Counted from the stretch's first letter, positions 16,616 through 25,498 are shown. The stretch: DNA of 39,091 nt from Pseudomonadota bacterium (GCA_003242645.1 QGVC01000002.1:1-39091), one strand, 5' to 3'. The notes: generated from the letters alone by a model not told the origin. Program-made: numbers and translations.

Positions 16616-17335
16616 ATGGACGAACTGTCAACAAAGCCTGCCGATGCTGGCAAGTATGATTTTCTTGTAAACAGAACGGCGGCGCCGCTCCGTCAAAGCG
16701 TCATCGAAAGTATTCGCAACGCGATCGCTGTCGGGCGCTTCAAAGCAGGAGAAAGGCTGCCGGAACGGACGCTGTGCGAGATCACAGGGGTGAGCCGGAC
16801 GCTGATCCGTGAAGCCTTGCGGCAGCTCGAGTCGGAAGGCCTGATCAAAGTCGTCCCCCATCGTGGTCCGATCGTTGCGCGTCTCACTCCCAAGCAGGCC
16901 GAGGGCATCTACCAGGTCCGGGCGGAGCTTGAAGGGCTGGCGAGCCAGCTCTTCGCCGAGAATGCCACGGAGAAGCATTTCCGCGCCCTGCAGGAAGCTT
17001 TCGAGCAGGTCAAGAAATCCTACCGGAGCAAGGACCCTCTGGTGCGCCTGCATGCGAAAAACCGATTCTACGAGTGCCTTGTCGAAGGCTCCGGAAACGA
17101 GGCACTCGGAGCCGCGCTGCATATGCTGAACTCCCGCATCATGCTGCTACGCGCCACTTCACTCGCCGCACCAGGGCGCATGAAAGCCAGCCTTGCCGAG
17201 TTGCAGGAGCTGATCGATGCAATGAAAAGTCGAGATGGCAAGGCAGCTCGTGCGGCAGGTGAGCGCCATGTGCGCAATGCTGCGGAGGCGGCATTGAAGC
17301 TGATGCGCGAGAACGAAGAGAAAGCTGCTGAGTAA
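16616..17335 (+). CDS. GntR family transcriptional regulator, FCD (FadR) subfamily
   Basis: From ATG at 16616 the product has 239 residues. A winged helix-turn-helix (about 20-85, with GERLPERTLCEITGVSRTLIREALRQLES) is followed by a helical FCD ligand domain. Regulators of this type usually repress genes for uptake and breakdown of an acid that they sense. The frame is open to an ATG at 16469, but those 49 extra residues have low complexity and would overlap the candidate operator, so the shorter start is preferred; the ribosome binding site is weak. The FCD domain keeps a C-terminal His (ERHVRN) but appears to have Asn, Tyr and Leu at the other three usual metal-ligand positions. Its place between two divergent transport operons suggests control of both. 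Confidence 0.9.
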   Translation: MDELSTKPADAGKYDFLVNRTAAPLRQSVIESIRNAIAVGRFKAGERLPERTLCEITGVSRTLIREALRQLESEGLIKVVPHRGPIVARLTPKQAEGIYQVRAELEGLASQLFAENATEKHFRALQEAFEQVKKSYRSKDPLVRLHAKNRFYECLVEGSGNEALGAALHMLNSRIMLLRATSLAAPGRMKASLAELQELIDAMKSRDGKAARAAGERHVRNAAEAALKLMRENEEKAAE

Positions 17336-17346
17336 CTCTGCGCATG

Positions 17347-17373
17347 CGAGGGGGAGGTGGCACCTCCCCCTCG
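17347..17373. terminator. Strong hairpin between convergent genes
   Basis: A perfect twelve-base-pair stem (17347-17358 with 17362-17373) has a three-base loop, between the ends of gntR (plus) and the TRAP binding protein gene (minus). No T-tract follows, but the stem is very stable and could end both transcripts. Confidence 0.7.
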
Positions 17374-17387
17374 GCTAGAGCCCTCAT

Positions 17388-18443
17388 TCACTCCTTCTTC
17401 CCGAGCACTTCCCGCACTTTGGCGATATAGGCCGGCCCGTCGAAGCCAACTTCTTTGGCGCGCTCATACCAGCTGTCGTAGGCAGCTTTCGCGTACTTCG
17501 GCTGGTTGATCTCCCTCCGCAACTCTTCGGGAGCGTCCCAGAGGTCCACGTTGTTGGCCTTCATATTTTCCAGCGCCTTCTGGAAGTGCTCCTTGTATTG
17601 CCCAAACGCGTCCTTCTCCAGCTCTCGCATCGCGGTTTGAATCTGCTGCCGAACATCCTCCGGCAGACGCTCCCATTCGTCTTTGTTTATGAGGATTGCC
17701 CAACCGGTAATAGGGCTGATCCGCCAATCCTGGACGTGAGGAGCCACCCGCCACAGCTCCAGCGCGCCACCAACGCAACCCGATGTGAAGACTCCATCGA
17801 GAATTCCTCTTTCCAGCGCGGGCATCATCTCGGGAACTGGGACAGGCGTAGGCTTCGCGCCCAATTCCACCATCATGGCAGCCGTTTGCGGATTGTGTAC
17901 GCGGATCCGCTTATTCTTGAAGTCCTCGATCGTCTTTATCGGTGTTTTCGAGAACAAGCGGGTTGGACACCACGCGCCTTCCGCGAGAACGATGGCGTTC
18001 CACTTTTCTAGCCAGATCTGAGCGACATCCTTGGCCCAGAACGCATCACGGACTTTCTGATATTCATCGATATCGTCGATGAGCCCCGGCAGATTGAAAA
18101 TGCCCATCCGCGGCTCCTCGGCCGCGAGATAAGTGTGTAGCGCCGCGGACATCGGCAAGCGGCCGTCACGAACCGCCGATGCGATCTGTGCCGGAGCTAC
18201 AAGAGAATCGCTAACTGTGATCTGGACCCTGCCGTTCGTCGCCTTGCTCACCCGCTCGGGCACGCTGGCCGTCATCGCCGTGTAGACGTCTCCCGGCGAC
18301 ACGATGATGCCCATTGTGAGCTCGATCTTGTCCTGCGCGAGCCCGTGTTGCGGGGTGAAGGCCAAGACCGAAAGAGCGCCTGCCAGAACAGCACGACACC
18401 ACGCGCCAAAGCGCGTTCCATCCTCAAGCCGAGTCTCCGCCAT
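17388..18443 (-). CDS. TRAP transporter substrate-binding protein, DctP-like
   Basis: The 351-residue periplasmic protein binds a carboxylate for the TRAP permease encoded divergently next to it. A signal peptide covers about residues 10-36 (ending HGLAQ). The DctP fold shows FKNKRIRVHNPQT, whose Arg is in the position of the conserved carboxylate-binding Arg. ATG at 18443 is chosen for the GGGAGG six bases upstream; an earlier in-frame ATG at 18494 would add 17 residues. Ligands of this family include C4-dicarboxylates, keto acids and aromatic acids; I cannot assign one. Confidence 0.92.
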   Translation of the reverse strand: MAETRLEDGTRFGAWCRAVLAGALSVLAFTPQHGLAQDKIELTMGIIVSPGDVYTAMTASVPERVSKATNGRVQITVSDSLVAPAQIASAVRDGRLPMSAALHTYLAAEEPRMGIFNLPGLIDDIDEYQKVRDAFWAKDVAQIWLEKWNAIVLAEGAWCPTRLFSKTPIKTIEDFKNKRIRVHNPQTAAMMVELGAKPTPVPVPEMMPALERGILDGVFTSGCVGGALELWRVAPHVQDWRISPITGWAILINKDEWERLPEDVRQQIQTAMRELEKDAFGQYKEHFQKALENMKANNVDLWDAPEELRREINQPKYAKAAYDSWYERAKEVGFDGPAYIAKVREVLGKKE

Positions 18444-18511
18444 CGAGAACCTCCCTGGTTGCACGTGACCGACTGACGCGCTCTCACCGATCACGACATT
18501 TTTTCATCTCG

Positions 18512-18528
18512 TCATACAATATGATACG
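18512..18528. promoter_or_regulatory. Candidate operator of the GntR regulator (site B)
   Basis: This stretch holds the inverted repeat TCATA-CAA-TATGA (18512-18524), followed by TAC. It shares TTGTATGA (inverted) with site A at 16484-16500. It lies in the divergent region between the TRAP binding protein gene and the fused TRAP permease gene, so it could control both. Confidence 0.42.
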
Positions 18529-18638
18529 CTACTTACGTGTCAAGTCTGGTGAGCTTGCGCCTTTCCGGGTAGGAGAGAGTTGCACTACCGGAAGCTCAAG
18601 AGCAAAGAGTATTTCAGGAAGCGAGCTGGAGGCAGCGC

Positions 18639-20699
18639 GTGGCGGACGTGAATGTGCAATCCGTCGATCAAGGCGAGGGCGCGAATTCTGCAAGCCGGAT
18701 CGGCCGGCTTATAGATATCCTCTCCGACTCCACCGGGATTATCGGCGTCCTCGCCCTTTTCTGGATGACGGCCATCGTTTGCTACGAGGTCGTCTCCCGC
18801 TCGGTATTCAACGAGCCAACCACATGGGTTACGGAGATCAGCACGTATGTCTTCGTGGCCATTGTTTTCCTCGGATTGGCCCCGGCGCAGAAAGCGAACA
18901 GGCACATTCAAGTCGAAGTTCTGGTTAGCCAGTTACGTCCAGAGTGGCGCGATCGACTTGAGCTGGTTGGATTATGGGCTGGACTTGCCTTTGTCGCCAT
19001 TGCGACCTGGCAAATGGCTCGCTTCACGTTTCTGGAGTACGTCCACGACACCCGCGATTGGGGACTTCTCGCGACGCCGCAGTGGATCCCGCAGGTTCCT
19101 GTCACGTTAGGATTCGGCTGCCTCGCGCTGGCCCTGCTTCGGGACATTCACCGTCTCAGCAATCCCCGTCCGGGCCTTGCCGAGTGGATTCCTCTTGTTG
19201 CGGCTGTAGCGACCATCCTGGCGCTCATCTGGCTCGGTCGCAGCGATGTTCACATTGCCGGCACGAGATTTGACTGGGGCACGCTCATCATTGCGGTGGC
19301 CGTAACAGCAAGCATGCTTGCCTGGAGCGGCGTGGCGACAACGCTTGCGGTCGTAGCGCTATACGCCGCGCTCATCGCCCTCTTCCTCCTTGCCAAAGGC
19401 TTCTCCATCGGCGCACTTGGCGCCGCGCTCATCGGGGCGCTCTTGGTGCTACTTCTTCTCGGCGTGCGGATCGGCTTTGCCATGGGCATCATCGGGATGC
19501 TGGGCTTGCTGTTCCTTCTGCCGCGCCCGCAACTCCCCATCATCGCCGATCGTGCCTGGACCAGCGTGAATACCTTTACACTTACGGCCATTCCCACCTT
19601 CGTTCTCATGGGCGCGTTTCTGGTCCGGAGCGCCATAACGACTGATCTTTTCGATGCACTGGTTTGTTGGTTCGGGCGGGCCCGCGGCGGGCTCGCTCAT
19701 GCAAGTGTCGCCGCGGCGGCCATGTTCGCCGCTGTTTCCGGCTCCAGCCTTGCCACGGCGGCCACGCTGGGCTCGGTTGCTGCCCCGGAGATGGTGTCTC
19801 GCGGTTATAGTCCCCGATTGACCTACGGTGTCATCGCTGCCGGAGCAACGCTCGGCATTCTCATTCCGCCGAGCATCGCGATGATCATCTACGGAAACGT
19901 CGTCGGCGCCCCTGTTACAGTCCTTTTCATAGCCGGCATTATTCCTGGGCTCTTGCTCGCAGCCTTGTTTATGGGACTCGTTCTTGTCTGGTCGATAATT
20001 GCGCCGTCGTCAGTCCCATCAGGCCGATCCTATCCCCTTCGTGAAAAGCTGGTCTCATTACTGGGCGTCCTGCCCGCAGTCCTACTGATCGTAGCGGTCC
20101 TCGGATCCTTGTATGCCGGCATTGCAAGCCCAACCGAGGCCGGCGCCGTCGGTGCCGCAATCGCTTTCCTACTTTGCCTTATTCGGGGAAAGCTCGACTG
20201 GAAAAGCCTTTATGAGACGGGCCTTGAGACCGTCCGGGTTACCGCATTCATCATGCTTATTGTCGTCTGCGCGGCGATTTTTAGCTGGGTTTTCGATTAT
20301 TTGCGGCTCCCGCGTGAACTGGTGGCCCTTGTTCGCGAGGCAAATTTGCCGCCTTGGCTCATCATGACGCTCATCTGTGCCGTGTACCTTGTCCTCGGGA
20401 TGATCATCGAATCGATTTCGATGATGCTGATGACGCTGTCTGTCACCTTCCCAATCGTCACGGCTCTAGGGTTCGACCCCATCTGGTTCGGCGTGGTTCT
20501 GGTAATTCTCGTGGAAATCGGCCTGATTACCCCGCCGGTTGGCATGGTTTTGTTTGTGTTGCGCGGGATGAGCAAGAACGTGCCGTTGGGCGAAATCGCT
20601 CTCGGTGCCTTCCCATTCGTTCTACTCATGCTCGCCTTCATAGCCCTGCTATACGCCTTTCCAGAAATCGTCATGTGGCTGCCGAACCAAATGAAATGA
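18639..20699 (+). CDS. TRAP transporter fused permease DctQ-DctM
   Basis: The 686-residue inner-membrane protein fuses the small DctQ subunit (about 1-170, four helices, with the family's EISTYVFVAIVFLG) to the large DctM subunit (about 270-686, with IPTFVLMGAFLVRSAI and GLITPPVGMVLFVLRG). Between them lie about 100 residues of additional hydrophobic helices. TRAP systems import carboxylates driven by the ion gradient. The start is GTG at 18639, with GGAGG six bases upstream; the next residues agree with the family start. Its binding-protein gene is divergent rather than in the same operon. The MmgE/PrpD-family gene begins 15 bases after the stop. Confidence 0.94.
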   Translation: MADVNVQSVDQGEGANSASRIGRLIDILSDSTGIIGVLALFWMTAIVCYEVVSRSVFNEPTTWVTEISTYVFVAIVFLGLAPAQKANRHIQVEVLVSQLRPEWRDRLELVGLWAGLAFVAIATWQMARFTFLEYVHDTRDWGLLATPQWIPQVPVTLGFGCLALALLRDIHRLSNPRPGLAEWIPLVAAVATILALIWLGRSDVHIAGTRFDWGTLIIAVAVTASMLAWSGVATTLAVVALYAALIALFLLAKGFSIGALGAALIGALLVLLLLGVRIGFAMGIIGMLGLLFLLPRPQLPIIADRAWTSVNTFTLTAIPTFVLMGAFLVRSAITTDLFDALVCWFGRARGGLAHASVAAAAMFAAVSGSSLATAATLGSVAAPEMVSRGYSPRLTYGVIAAGATLGILIPPSIAMIIYGNVVGAPVTVLFIAGIIPGLLLAALFMGLVLVWSIIAPSSVPSGRSYPLREKLVSLLGVLPAVLLIVAVLGSLYAGIASPTEAGAVGAAIAFLLCLIRGKLDWKSLYETGLETVRVTAFIMLIVVCAAIFSWVFDYLRLPRELVALVREANLPPWLIMTLICAVYLVLGMIIESISMMLMTLSVTFPIVTALGFDPIWFGVVLVILVEIGLITPPVGMVLFVLRGMSKNVPLGEIALGAFPFVLLMLAFIALLYAFPEIVMWLPNQMK

Positions 20700-20714
20700 G
20701 GCGTTTAGAAAGCA

Positions 20715-22058
20715 ATGACTGAAGTCAGCTTGACCCGACAGCTCGCCGCTTTCGTCACCCGTTCGCGATGGGAGGACCTCTCCGAAAAGGTTCGACACGA
20801 GGCGAAGCGCTCCATTCTCAACTTTTTCGGCACGGCGTTGGGAGGCTGCCGCGATCAAGCGACACAAACGGCCTACGATGTGCTGAAGCAGTTCGCTGGT
20901 CCTCAGACCGCAACCATCATCGGTCGGGTAGAGCGCATTGACAGTCTGAACGCTGCATTCCTGAACGCCCTTAGCGGCAACGTTTTCGACTTCGATGACA
21001 CTCATCCCAGGACGATCATCCACCCGACGGCTCCTGTCGCACCAGCATTGTTCGCACTGGCTGAGGAACGTCGGATCACTGGAGCGCAGCTACTCCACGC
21101 TTTCGTGCTTGGGGTCGAAATCGAATGCAGGCTTGGCAACGCTATATCGCCCGGCCACTACCGGCGCGGCTGGCACATCACGGCCACCTGCGGCGTGTTC
21201 GGCGCAGCAGCTGCTGCAAGCAAGTGCCTGGGGCTAGATGAGCAGCAGATAATTTGGGCCCTCGGCAATGCTTCTGCGCAATCGTCGGGGCTGGTCGAGA
21301 CACTTGGCAGCATGTCGAAGAGCATCGGCGTTGGAAATTCAGCGCGGAACGGCCTGCTTTCGGCGCTCTTGGCGGAACGAGGCTTCGCCGGACCTGAGCA
21401 GCCGATCGAAGGTCCGCGGGGCTTTCTCCGCGTCACAGGAGACGAGCCCAATTTCGCTGAACTGACGGATGGTCTCGGGGAACGGTGGGAGATTTGCACC
21501 AACACTTATAAACCATATCCCTGCGGCGTCGTGCTGAATGCTGTGATCGATGCCTGCCTGGAGGTGCGAAACCACCCGCAACTTAACCTCGACAAAATTC
21601 AGTCAATAACCGTCGAGGGGCATCCACTTCTGCTTGAGCGCACCGATCGGCCAGCGGTGACAACAGGCCGCGAAGCACAGGTCAGCGCACAGCATAGCGT
21701 CGCTGTGACGTTGCTTACGGGCGAGGCCGGGGTTGAGCAATTCAGTGACGCTGCCGTGACCAATCCGGAGGTGCTCCGTCTCCGCTCCAAGGTGCGAATG
21801 ATCGAAAATGGCTCTTACCCCGTGGGGGCAGCGCGCGTGACCCTGACGCAAGCTGACGGTATTGAGATTAGCGTTCGCGTAGACGACGCACGCGGCAGCT
21901 CGAATCGCCCGTTGAGTGATGCCGAAATCGAGACCAAACTCAGGAAGCTTGCGGCCTATGGCGCCCCCGGAATAGATCCAACTCCTCTTATCGAGGCTGT
22001 CTGGACGCTCGACAAGGCTGAGGATGCGTCCATGTGCCTTCAGTGGGCGCGCCTATAA
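20715..22058 (+). CDS. MmgE/PrpD family protein
   Basis: The 447-residue protein has the two-domain MmgE/PrpD fold. It begins LTRQLAAFVTRSRWEDL and carries the conserved GNVFDFDDTHP and HPTAPVAPALFALAEE, then a smaller beta-alpha domain toward the C-terminus. Known members are 2-methylcitrate dehydratase (PrpD), cis-aconitate decarboxylase and iminodisuccinate epimerase; many others are uncharacterised. It lies 15 bases behind the TRAP permease gene, so it probably acts on the imported acid, by dehydration, decarboxylation or isomerisation. No methylcitrate synthase or lyase gene is nearby, so a methylcitrate cycle role is unlikely. Confidence 0.9.
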   Translation: MTEVSLTRQLAAFVTRSRWEDLSEKVRHEAKRSILNFFGTALGGCRDQATQTAYDVLKQFAGPQTATIIGRVERIDSLNAAFLNALSGNVFDFDDTHPRTIIHPTAPVAPALFALAEERRITGAQLLHAFVLGVEIECRLGNAISPGHYRRGWHITATCGVFGAAAAASKCLGLDEQQIIWALGNASAQSSGLVETLGSMSKSIGVGNSARNGLLSALLAERGFAGPEQPIEGPRGFLRVTGDEPNFAELTDGLGERWEICTNTYKPYPCGVVLNAVIDACLEVRNHPQLNLDKIQSITVEGHPLLLERTDRPAVTTGREAQVSAQHSVAVTLLTGEAGVEQFSDAAVTNPEVLRLRSKVRMIENGSYPVGAARVTLTQADGIEISVRVDDARGSSNRPLSDAEIETKLRKLAAYGAPGIDPTPLIEAVWTLDKAEDASMCLQWARL

Positions 22059-22076
22059 ATGGGGCCTCGCCAGGCC

Positions 22077-22859
22077 TCACCGAGCCTGCCAGCCGCCATC
22101 GATCGGCAATGTGGCGCCGGTGATGTCGGCACCTGCGGGGCTGCAAAGAAACGTCACAAGCGCCCCGACATTTTCCATAGAGACAAATCGGCCAGTCGGA
22201 TGCCGCGCCGTGATGTACTCACGCTCCGCTGTTTCGACTGGCACACCCCTTTCAGCTGCGATCGCCGCAATTCGGTCGAGAATAGCGGGCGAGGGCACAG
22301 TTCCCGGGCAAATGGCATTACAGGTTATCCCTGTCTGAGCCAATTCAATGGCGACGGCCCGGGTCATTCCCAGCAAAGCTGTCTTGGTGGTGACGTAATC
22401 GATCCGGTTTTCCGCACCCCGTGAGCCATAGATCGACGAAATGTTGATGATCCGCCCCCAGCCCTGCGCTCGCATCGCCGGCACCGCGAGCCTAGTGCAG
22501 TGGAACGCAGCCGACACGTTCACGGCAAGCGCCGTTTCCCAGTGCTCAGTCGAGAAGGCTTCTATCGGCGAGAAATGCCGGACCACCGCATTGTTGACGA
22601 CGATATCGACCTTTCCGAACCGGTCAGCGGCTTCGGTCATCATGCGCTCGATTTCGGAGACCTTGCGCAGGTCGGCACCATCGAACTGCACCTCAACGCC
22701 AGTTGCGCTAGAAAGCCGCTCGGCAGCAGCCTGGCCTTCGCTAGGATCACAAAGTCCATTTAGCACGATGTGGGCACCAGCCTTCGCCAGGCTCTCGGCA
22801 ATCGCGTAACCGAGACCCGCGACCGACCCGGTGACCAAAGCACATCTACCGCTCAGCAT
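22077..22859 (-). CDS. Short-chain dehydrogenase/reductase, 3-hydroxybutyrate dehydrogenase-like
   Basis: From ATG at 22859 (GGAGG four bases upstream) the product has 260 residues; a longer frame to 22892 lacks a better signal. The SDR pattern is complete: TGSVAGLG cofactor loop, NNAV, catalytic Ser in NISSIYGSRG and Tyr-x3-Lys in YVTTK. The C-terminal ADITGATLPIDGGW is typical. Relatives include 3-hydroxybutyrate dehydrogenase and 3-oxoacyl-ACP reductases. It is convergent with the MmgE/PrpD gene, 18 bases apart, and may belong to the same pathway, though it is on the other strand. Substrate is unknown. Confidence 0.92.
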   Translation of the reverse strand: MLSGRCALVTGSVAGLGYAIAESLAKAGAHIVLNGLCDPSEGQAAAERLSSATGVEVQFDGADLRKVSEIERMMTEAADRFGKVDIVVNNAVVRHFSPIEAFSTEHWETALAVNVSAAFHCTRLAVPAMRAQGWGRIINISSIYGSRGAENRIDYVTTKTALLGMTRAVAIELAQTGITCNAICPGTVPSPAILDRIAAIAAERGVPVETAEREYITARHPTGRFVSMENVGALVTFLCSPAGADITGATLPIDGGWQAR

Positions 22860-22950
22860 AAGACCTCCGCACCATTCCGGCGTGGACGACAACAGATCTC
22901 CACTCTCCCAGAAAGACCTACCGCAGGACCAATGTAGAGCCTATGGACTT

Positions 22951-23760
22951 CTAATCAGTAGGTTTGCGGGCGATGACAATGACCTCATCAAGCGAGAAAT
23001 AGAGCTTCTCGCCCTCTCGCCTGGGCCTCAGGAACGCCCGAAGAGCCGAGGCGGAGCCAGTGAGCATGGCCTCCAGCTGCTTCGTAGTTTCAGCATCTGC
23101 TCCCATACGCTCAGCCCATGGAGCAAATTCTATTTCCTTGGGCAGCTGCTCGACGTGCTCAATTATCAAGCCCGCACTCGCAACGACTGAGCGCCATTCG
23201 CCAATCGTAAGACAGCGGCCGTGGCTCGGGTCCCGCAATTTTTCAAAGGCGTTGTGGCTATCGGCCGCCGCTCGAAGCTCGTCCGGTGTGAAGCCAGGCG
23301 TCGATTCCTCGTCCGGAGAAATGTTGTCGACGAGGGCGAACGTGCCCCCAGGCTTCAGGACACGGCGCGCCTCTGAGACGAATTTCGGAACGTCGGGGAA
23401 GTGGTGGGGCGCAATGCGACACGTAACGAGGTCGAAGGTGCCATCCGCGTAAGGCAGCGCCATCGCATCGGCCTTCGCGAAAGTCACGTTCGTAAGGCTG
23501 CGGGCTTTGGCAAGCTTCTCCGCCTCCGCCAGCATCTCATCCGTGATGTCGCTCGCAATCACCTCCGCAACGTGAGGCGCAAACGCGAGCGCCGTGTGCC
23601 CAGCACCCGTGGCGATGTCGAGCACGCGCCAGTGCTTCTCCGGCCGTACCAGATCGATCAGACGTTGGAGACTGGCGCCTTTGGCATGAACAGGGGAGGT
23701 GGCGTAGCCTGCGGCGTGAGCGCCGAACTGCTTCTGAACGAGCGATTTCGCCTTTGACAT
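22951..23760 (-). CDS. Class I SAM-dependent methyltransferase, UbiE-like
   Basis: The 269-residue protein has the S-adenosylmethionine-binding motif VLDIATGAGHTA (about 46-57). ASDITDEML, FAKADAMALPYADGTFDLVTCRIAPHH and a post-motif VLKPGGTFALVD follow, as in UbiE/COQ5-type and other small-molecule methyltransferases. The acceptor substrate cannot be told. It lies 63 bases after leuC on the same strand and could be co-transcribed. Similarity to the ubiquinone enzyme is only fold-level, and nothing in the surroundings suggests quinone synthesis. Confidence 0.9.
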   Translation of the reverse strand: MSKAKSLVQKQFGAHAAGYATSPVHAKGASLQRLIDLVRPEKHWRVLDIATGAGHTALAFAPHVAEVIASDITDEMLAEAEKLAKARSLTNVTFAKADAMALPYADGTFDLVTCRIAPHHFPDVPKFVSEARRVLKPGGTFALVDNISPDEESTPGFTPDELRAAADSHNAFEKLRDPSHGRCLTIGEWRSVVASAGLIIEHVEQLPKEIEFAPWAERMGADAETTKQLEAMLTGSASALRAFLRPRREGEKLYFSLDEVIVIARKPTD

Positions 23761-23823
23761 CCGCCACGCTCCGCCTGGATGGTTGGATACGCACCCGACT
23801 GACGTCGGGCGCGCTCAAAAGCG

Positions 23824-25224
23824 TCAGTGCCAAGTGCGCACGTCGACGAAGTGCCCGGCGATGGCCGCCGCTGCGGCCATGGCCGGCGACACGAGGTGCG
23901 TACGGCCCAGCCGGCCCTGGCGGCCCTCGAAATTCCGGTTGGAGGTCGAAGCGCAGCGCTCGCGCGGCTTCAGCTGGTCCGGGTTCATACCGAGGCACAT
24001 GGAGCAGCCTGCCTCGCGCCAGTCGAAGCCAGCCTCCTTGAGGATCTTGTCGATCCCCTCAGCCTCGGCCTGCTGCTTCACCAGACCCGAACCCGGCACG
24101 ACCATCGCATAGACGTGCGAGGCCACCTTCTTGCCTTTTACGATGCGGGCCACCTCGCGCAGGTCCTCGATGCGGCCGTTCGTGCACGAGCCGATGAACA
24201 CACGGTCGATCTTGATGTCGGTGATCTTGGTCCCCGGCGTCAGGCCCATGTAGTCGAGCGCGCGCTTCATGGCCGCCCGCTTTGCTTCGTCCTCGACCTT
24301 GTCGGGATCGGGAACAACGCCGGTCACGGAGACCACGTCCTCAGGGCTCGTGCCCCAGGTGACGAGCGGCGGCAGATTCGAGGCGTCCAGCCGGACCTCG
24401 CGGTCGAAGTGAGCGCCGTCGTCGGAGTACAGCGTTTCCCAGTACCGCATCGCCATGTCCCAGGCAGCGCCCTTCGGCGCCTTGGGCCGGCCCTTCAGGT
24501 ACTCGAATGTCTTCTCGTCCGGCGCGATCATGCCGGCGCGGGCGCCCGCCTCGATGGACATGTTGCAGACCGTCATGCGGCCTTCCATCGACAGCGAGCG
24601 GATCGCCTCCCCGGCGTACTCGATGACGTGGCCCGTGCCGCCGGCCGTGCCGATCTCGCCGATGATGGCCAAGATGATGTCCTTCGCCGTCACGCCCGCC
24701 GGCGGCTTGCCGTCGACGATGACGCGCATGTTCTTCGCTTTGCGCTGGATGAGCGTTTGGGTGGCGAGGACGTGCTCGACCTCAGACGTGCCGATGCCGT
24801 GGGCCAATGCGCCGAAAGCGCCGTGGGTCGAGGTATGGCTGTCGCCGCAGACGATCGTCGTGCCCGGCAGCGTGAAGCCCTGCTCAGGGCCGATAACGTG
24901 CACGATGCCCTGCCGGACATCGAGCTCGTTGTAATACTCGATACCGAAATCTTTGGCGTTCTTGGCCAGGGTTTCGACCTGCAGCCTGCTCTCCGGGTCG
25001 TCGATGCCGAACCGGCGGTCCGAAGTGGGCACGTTGTGGTCGACCACCGCCAGCGTCTTTTCCGGTGCACGCACCTTGCGACCGGCAAGTCGCAATCCCT
25101 CGAAGGCCTGCGGAGACGTCACCTCGTGCACAAGATGCCGGTCGATGTAAATCAGGCAGGTCCCATCCGGCAGCCGTTCAACTACATGGTCATCAAATAT
25201 CTTGTCGTAGAGAGTGCGCGCCAT
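23824..25224 (-). CDS. leuC: 3-isopropylmalate dehydratase large subunit
   Basis: The 466-residue aconitase-family enzyme isomerises 2-isopropylmalate to 3-isopropylmalate in leucine synthesis, together with LeuD. The iron-sulfur cluster ligands are visible in SCTNGR and in [10 protein letters not shown]. The start at 25224 ([15 protein letters not shown]) matches the family and has GGAGG eight bases upstream; a longer open frame to 25386 would read through the terminator hairpin. leuD is not adjacent. The 300 bases upstream hold several hairpins and a terminator, discussed separately as a possible attenuator. Confidence 0.97.
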   Translation of the reverse strand: MARTLYDKIFDDHVVERLPDGTCLIYIDRHLVHEVTSPQAFEGLRLAGRKVRAPEKTLAVVDHNVPTSDRRFGIDDPESRLQVETLAKNAKDFGIEYYNELDVRQGIVHVIGPEQGFTLPGTTIVCGDSHTSTHGAFGALAHGIGTSEVEHVLATQTLIQRKAKNMRVIVDGKPPAGVTAKDIILAIIGEIGTAGGTGHVIEYAGEAIRSLSMEGRMTVCNMSIEAGARAGMIAPDEKTFEYLKGRPKAPKGAAWDMAMRYWETLYSDDGAHFDREVRLDASNLPPLVTWGTSPEDVVSVTGVVPDPDKVEDEAKRAAMKRALDYMGLTPGTKITDIKIDRVFIGSCTNGRIEDLREVARIVKGKKVASHVYAMVVPGSGLVKQQAEAEGIDKILKEAGFDWREAGCSMCLGMNPDQLKPRERCASTSNRNFEGRQGRLGRTHLVSPAMAAAAAIAGHFVDVRTWH

Positions 25225-25310
25225 TCCCGTGCCTCCAGAATATGCTGATCTGGTGATAGCGGTTTGCGCGGCCGCTGAAAACCCTGCAAACATGTGGTGC
25301 GATTGCGCAG

Positions 25311-25345
25311 CAAAAACAAAAATACCGGGCCCGCGAGGGCCCGGT
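25311..25345 (-). terminator. Rho-independent terminator between lsrB and leuC, possible leuC attenuator
   Basis: On the minus strand a perfect nine-base-pair GC-rich stem (25345-25337 with 25332-25324, four-base loop) is followed by ATTTTTGTTTTT. It ends either the trxB-lsrB transcript, whose last stop codon is 180 bases upstream, or a leuC leader transcript, being 87 bases before the leuC start. Three other hairpins lie just upstream of it: 25360-25373, 25375-25405 and 25407-25425. Confidence 0.88.
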
Positions 25346-25429
25346 TTCAAGTCGAGACCGCATCCTAGGATGCGTGAAGGCGTCAAAGGGAGGGTACGGC
25401 CTTCATCAGCTGTCCGTCACAGCTGCACA

Positions 25430-25498
25430 TTACTTAATCAGCCTGAGCACACTTGCTGCAAGGCGCCGCGCCGCATGATTGTTATGCTTGCCTTGCAT
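25430..25498 (-). CDS. Possible leader peptide of leuC
   Basis: A 22-codon frame (ATG at 25498, TAA at 25432-25430) encodes a basic peptide ending VLRLIK. It has three Leu codons (CTT, CTC, CTG), one Val and one Ile among the last ten residues. AAGG lies nine bases upstream of the ATG. The stop codon is followed within five bases by a seven-base-pair hairpin and then by the terminator, an arrangement like amino-acid attenuators. The Leu codons are not consecutive, and I found no clean antiterminator pairing, so this may be chance. Confidence 0.35.
   Translation of the reverse strand: MQGKHNNHAARRLAASVLRLIK

Noticed and set aside
23827..25248. A 473-codon plus-strand open frame opposite leuC
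   Set aside because: It is the antisense of leuC, with Arg/Asp/His-rich composition produced by GC-rich codons; leuC has all its catalytic Cys residues and a proper ribosome binding site.
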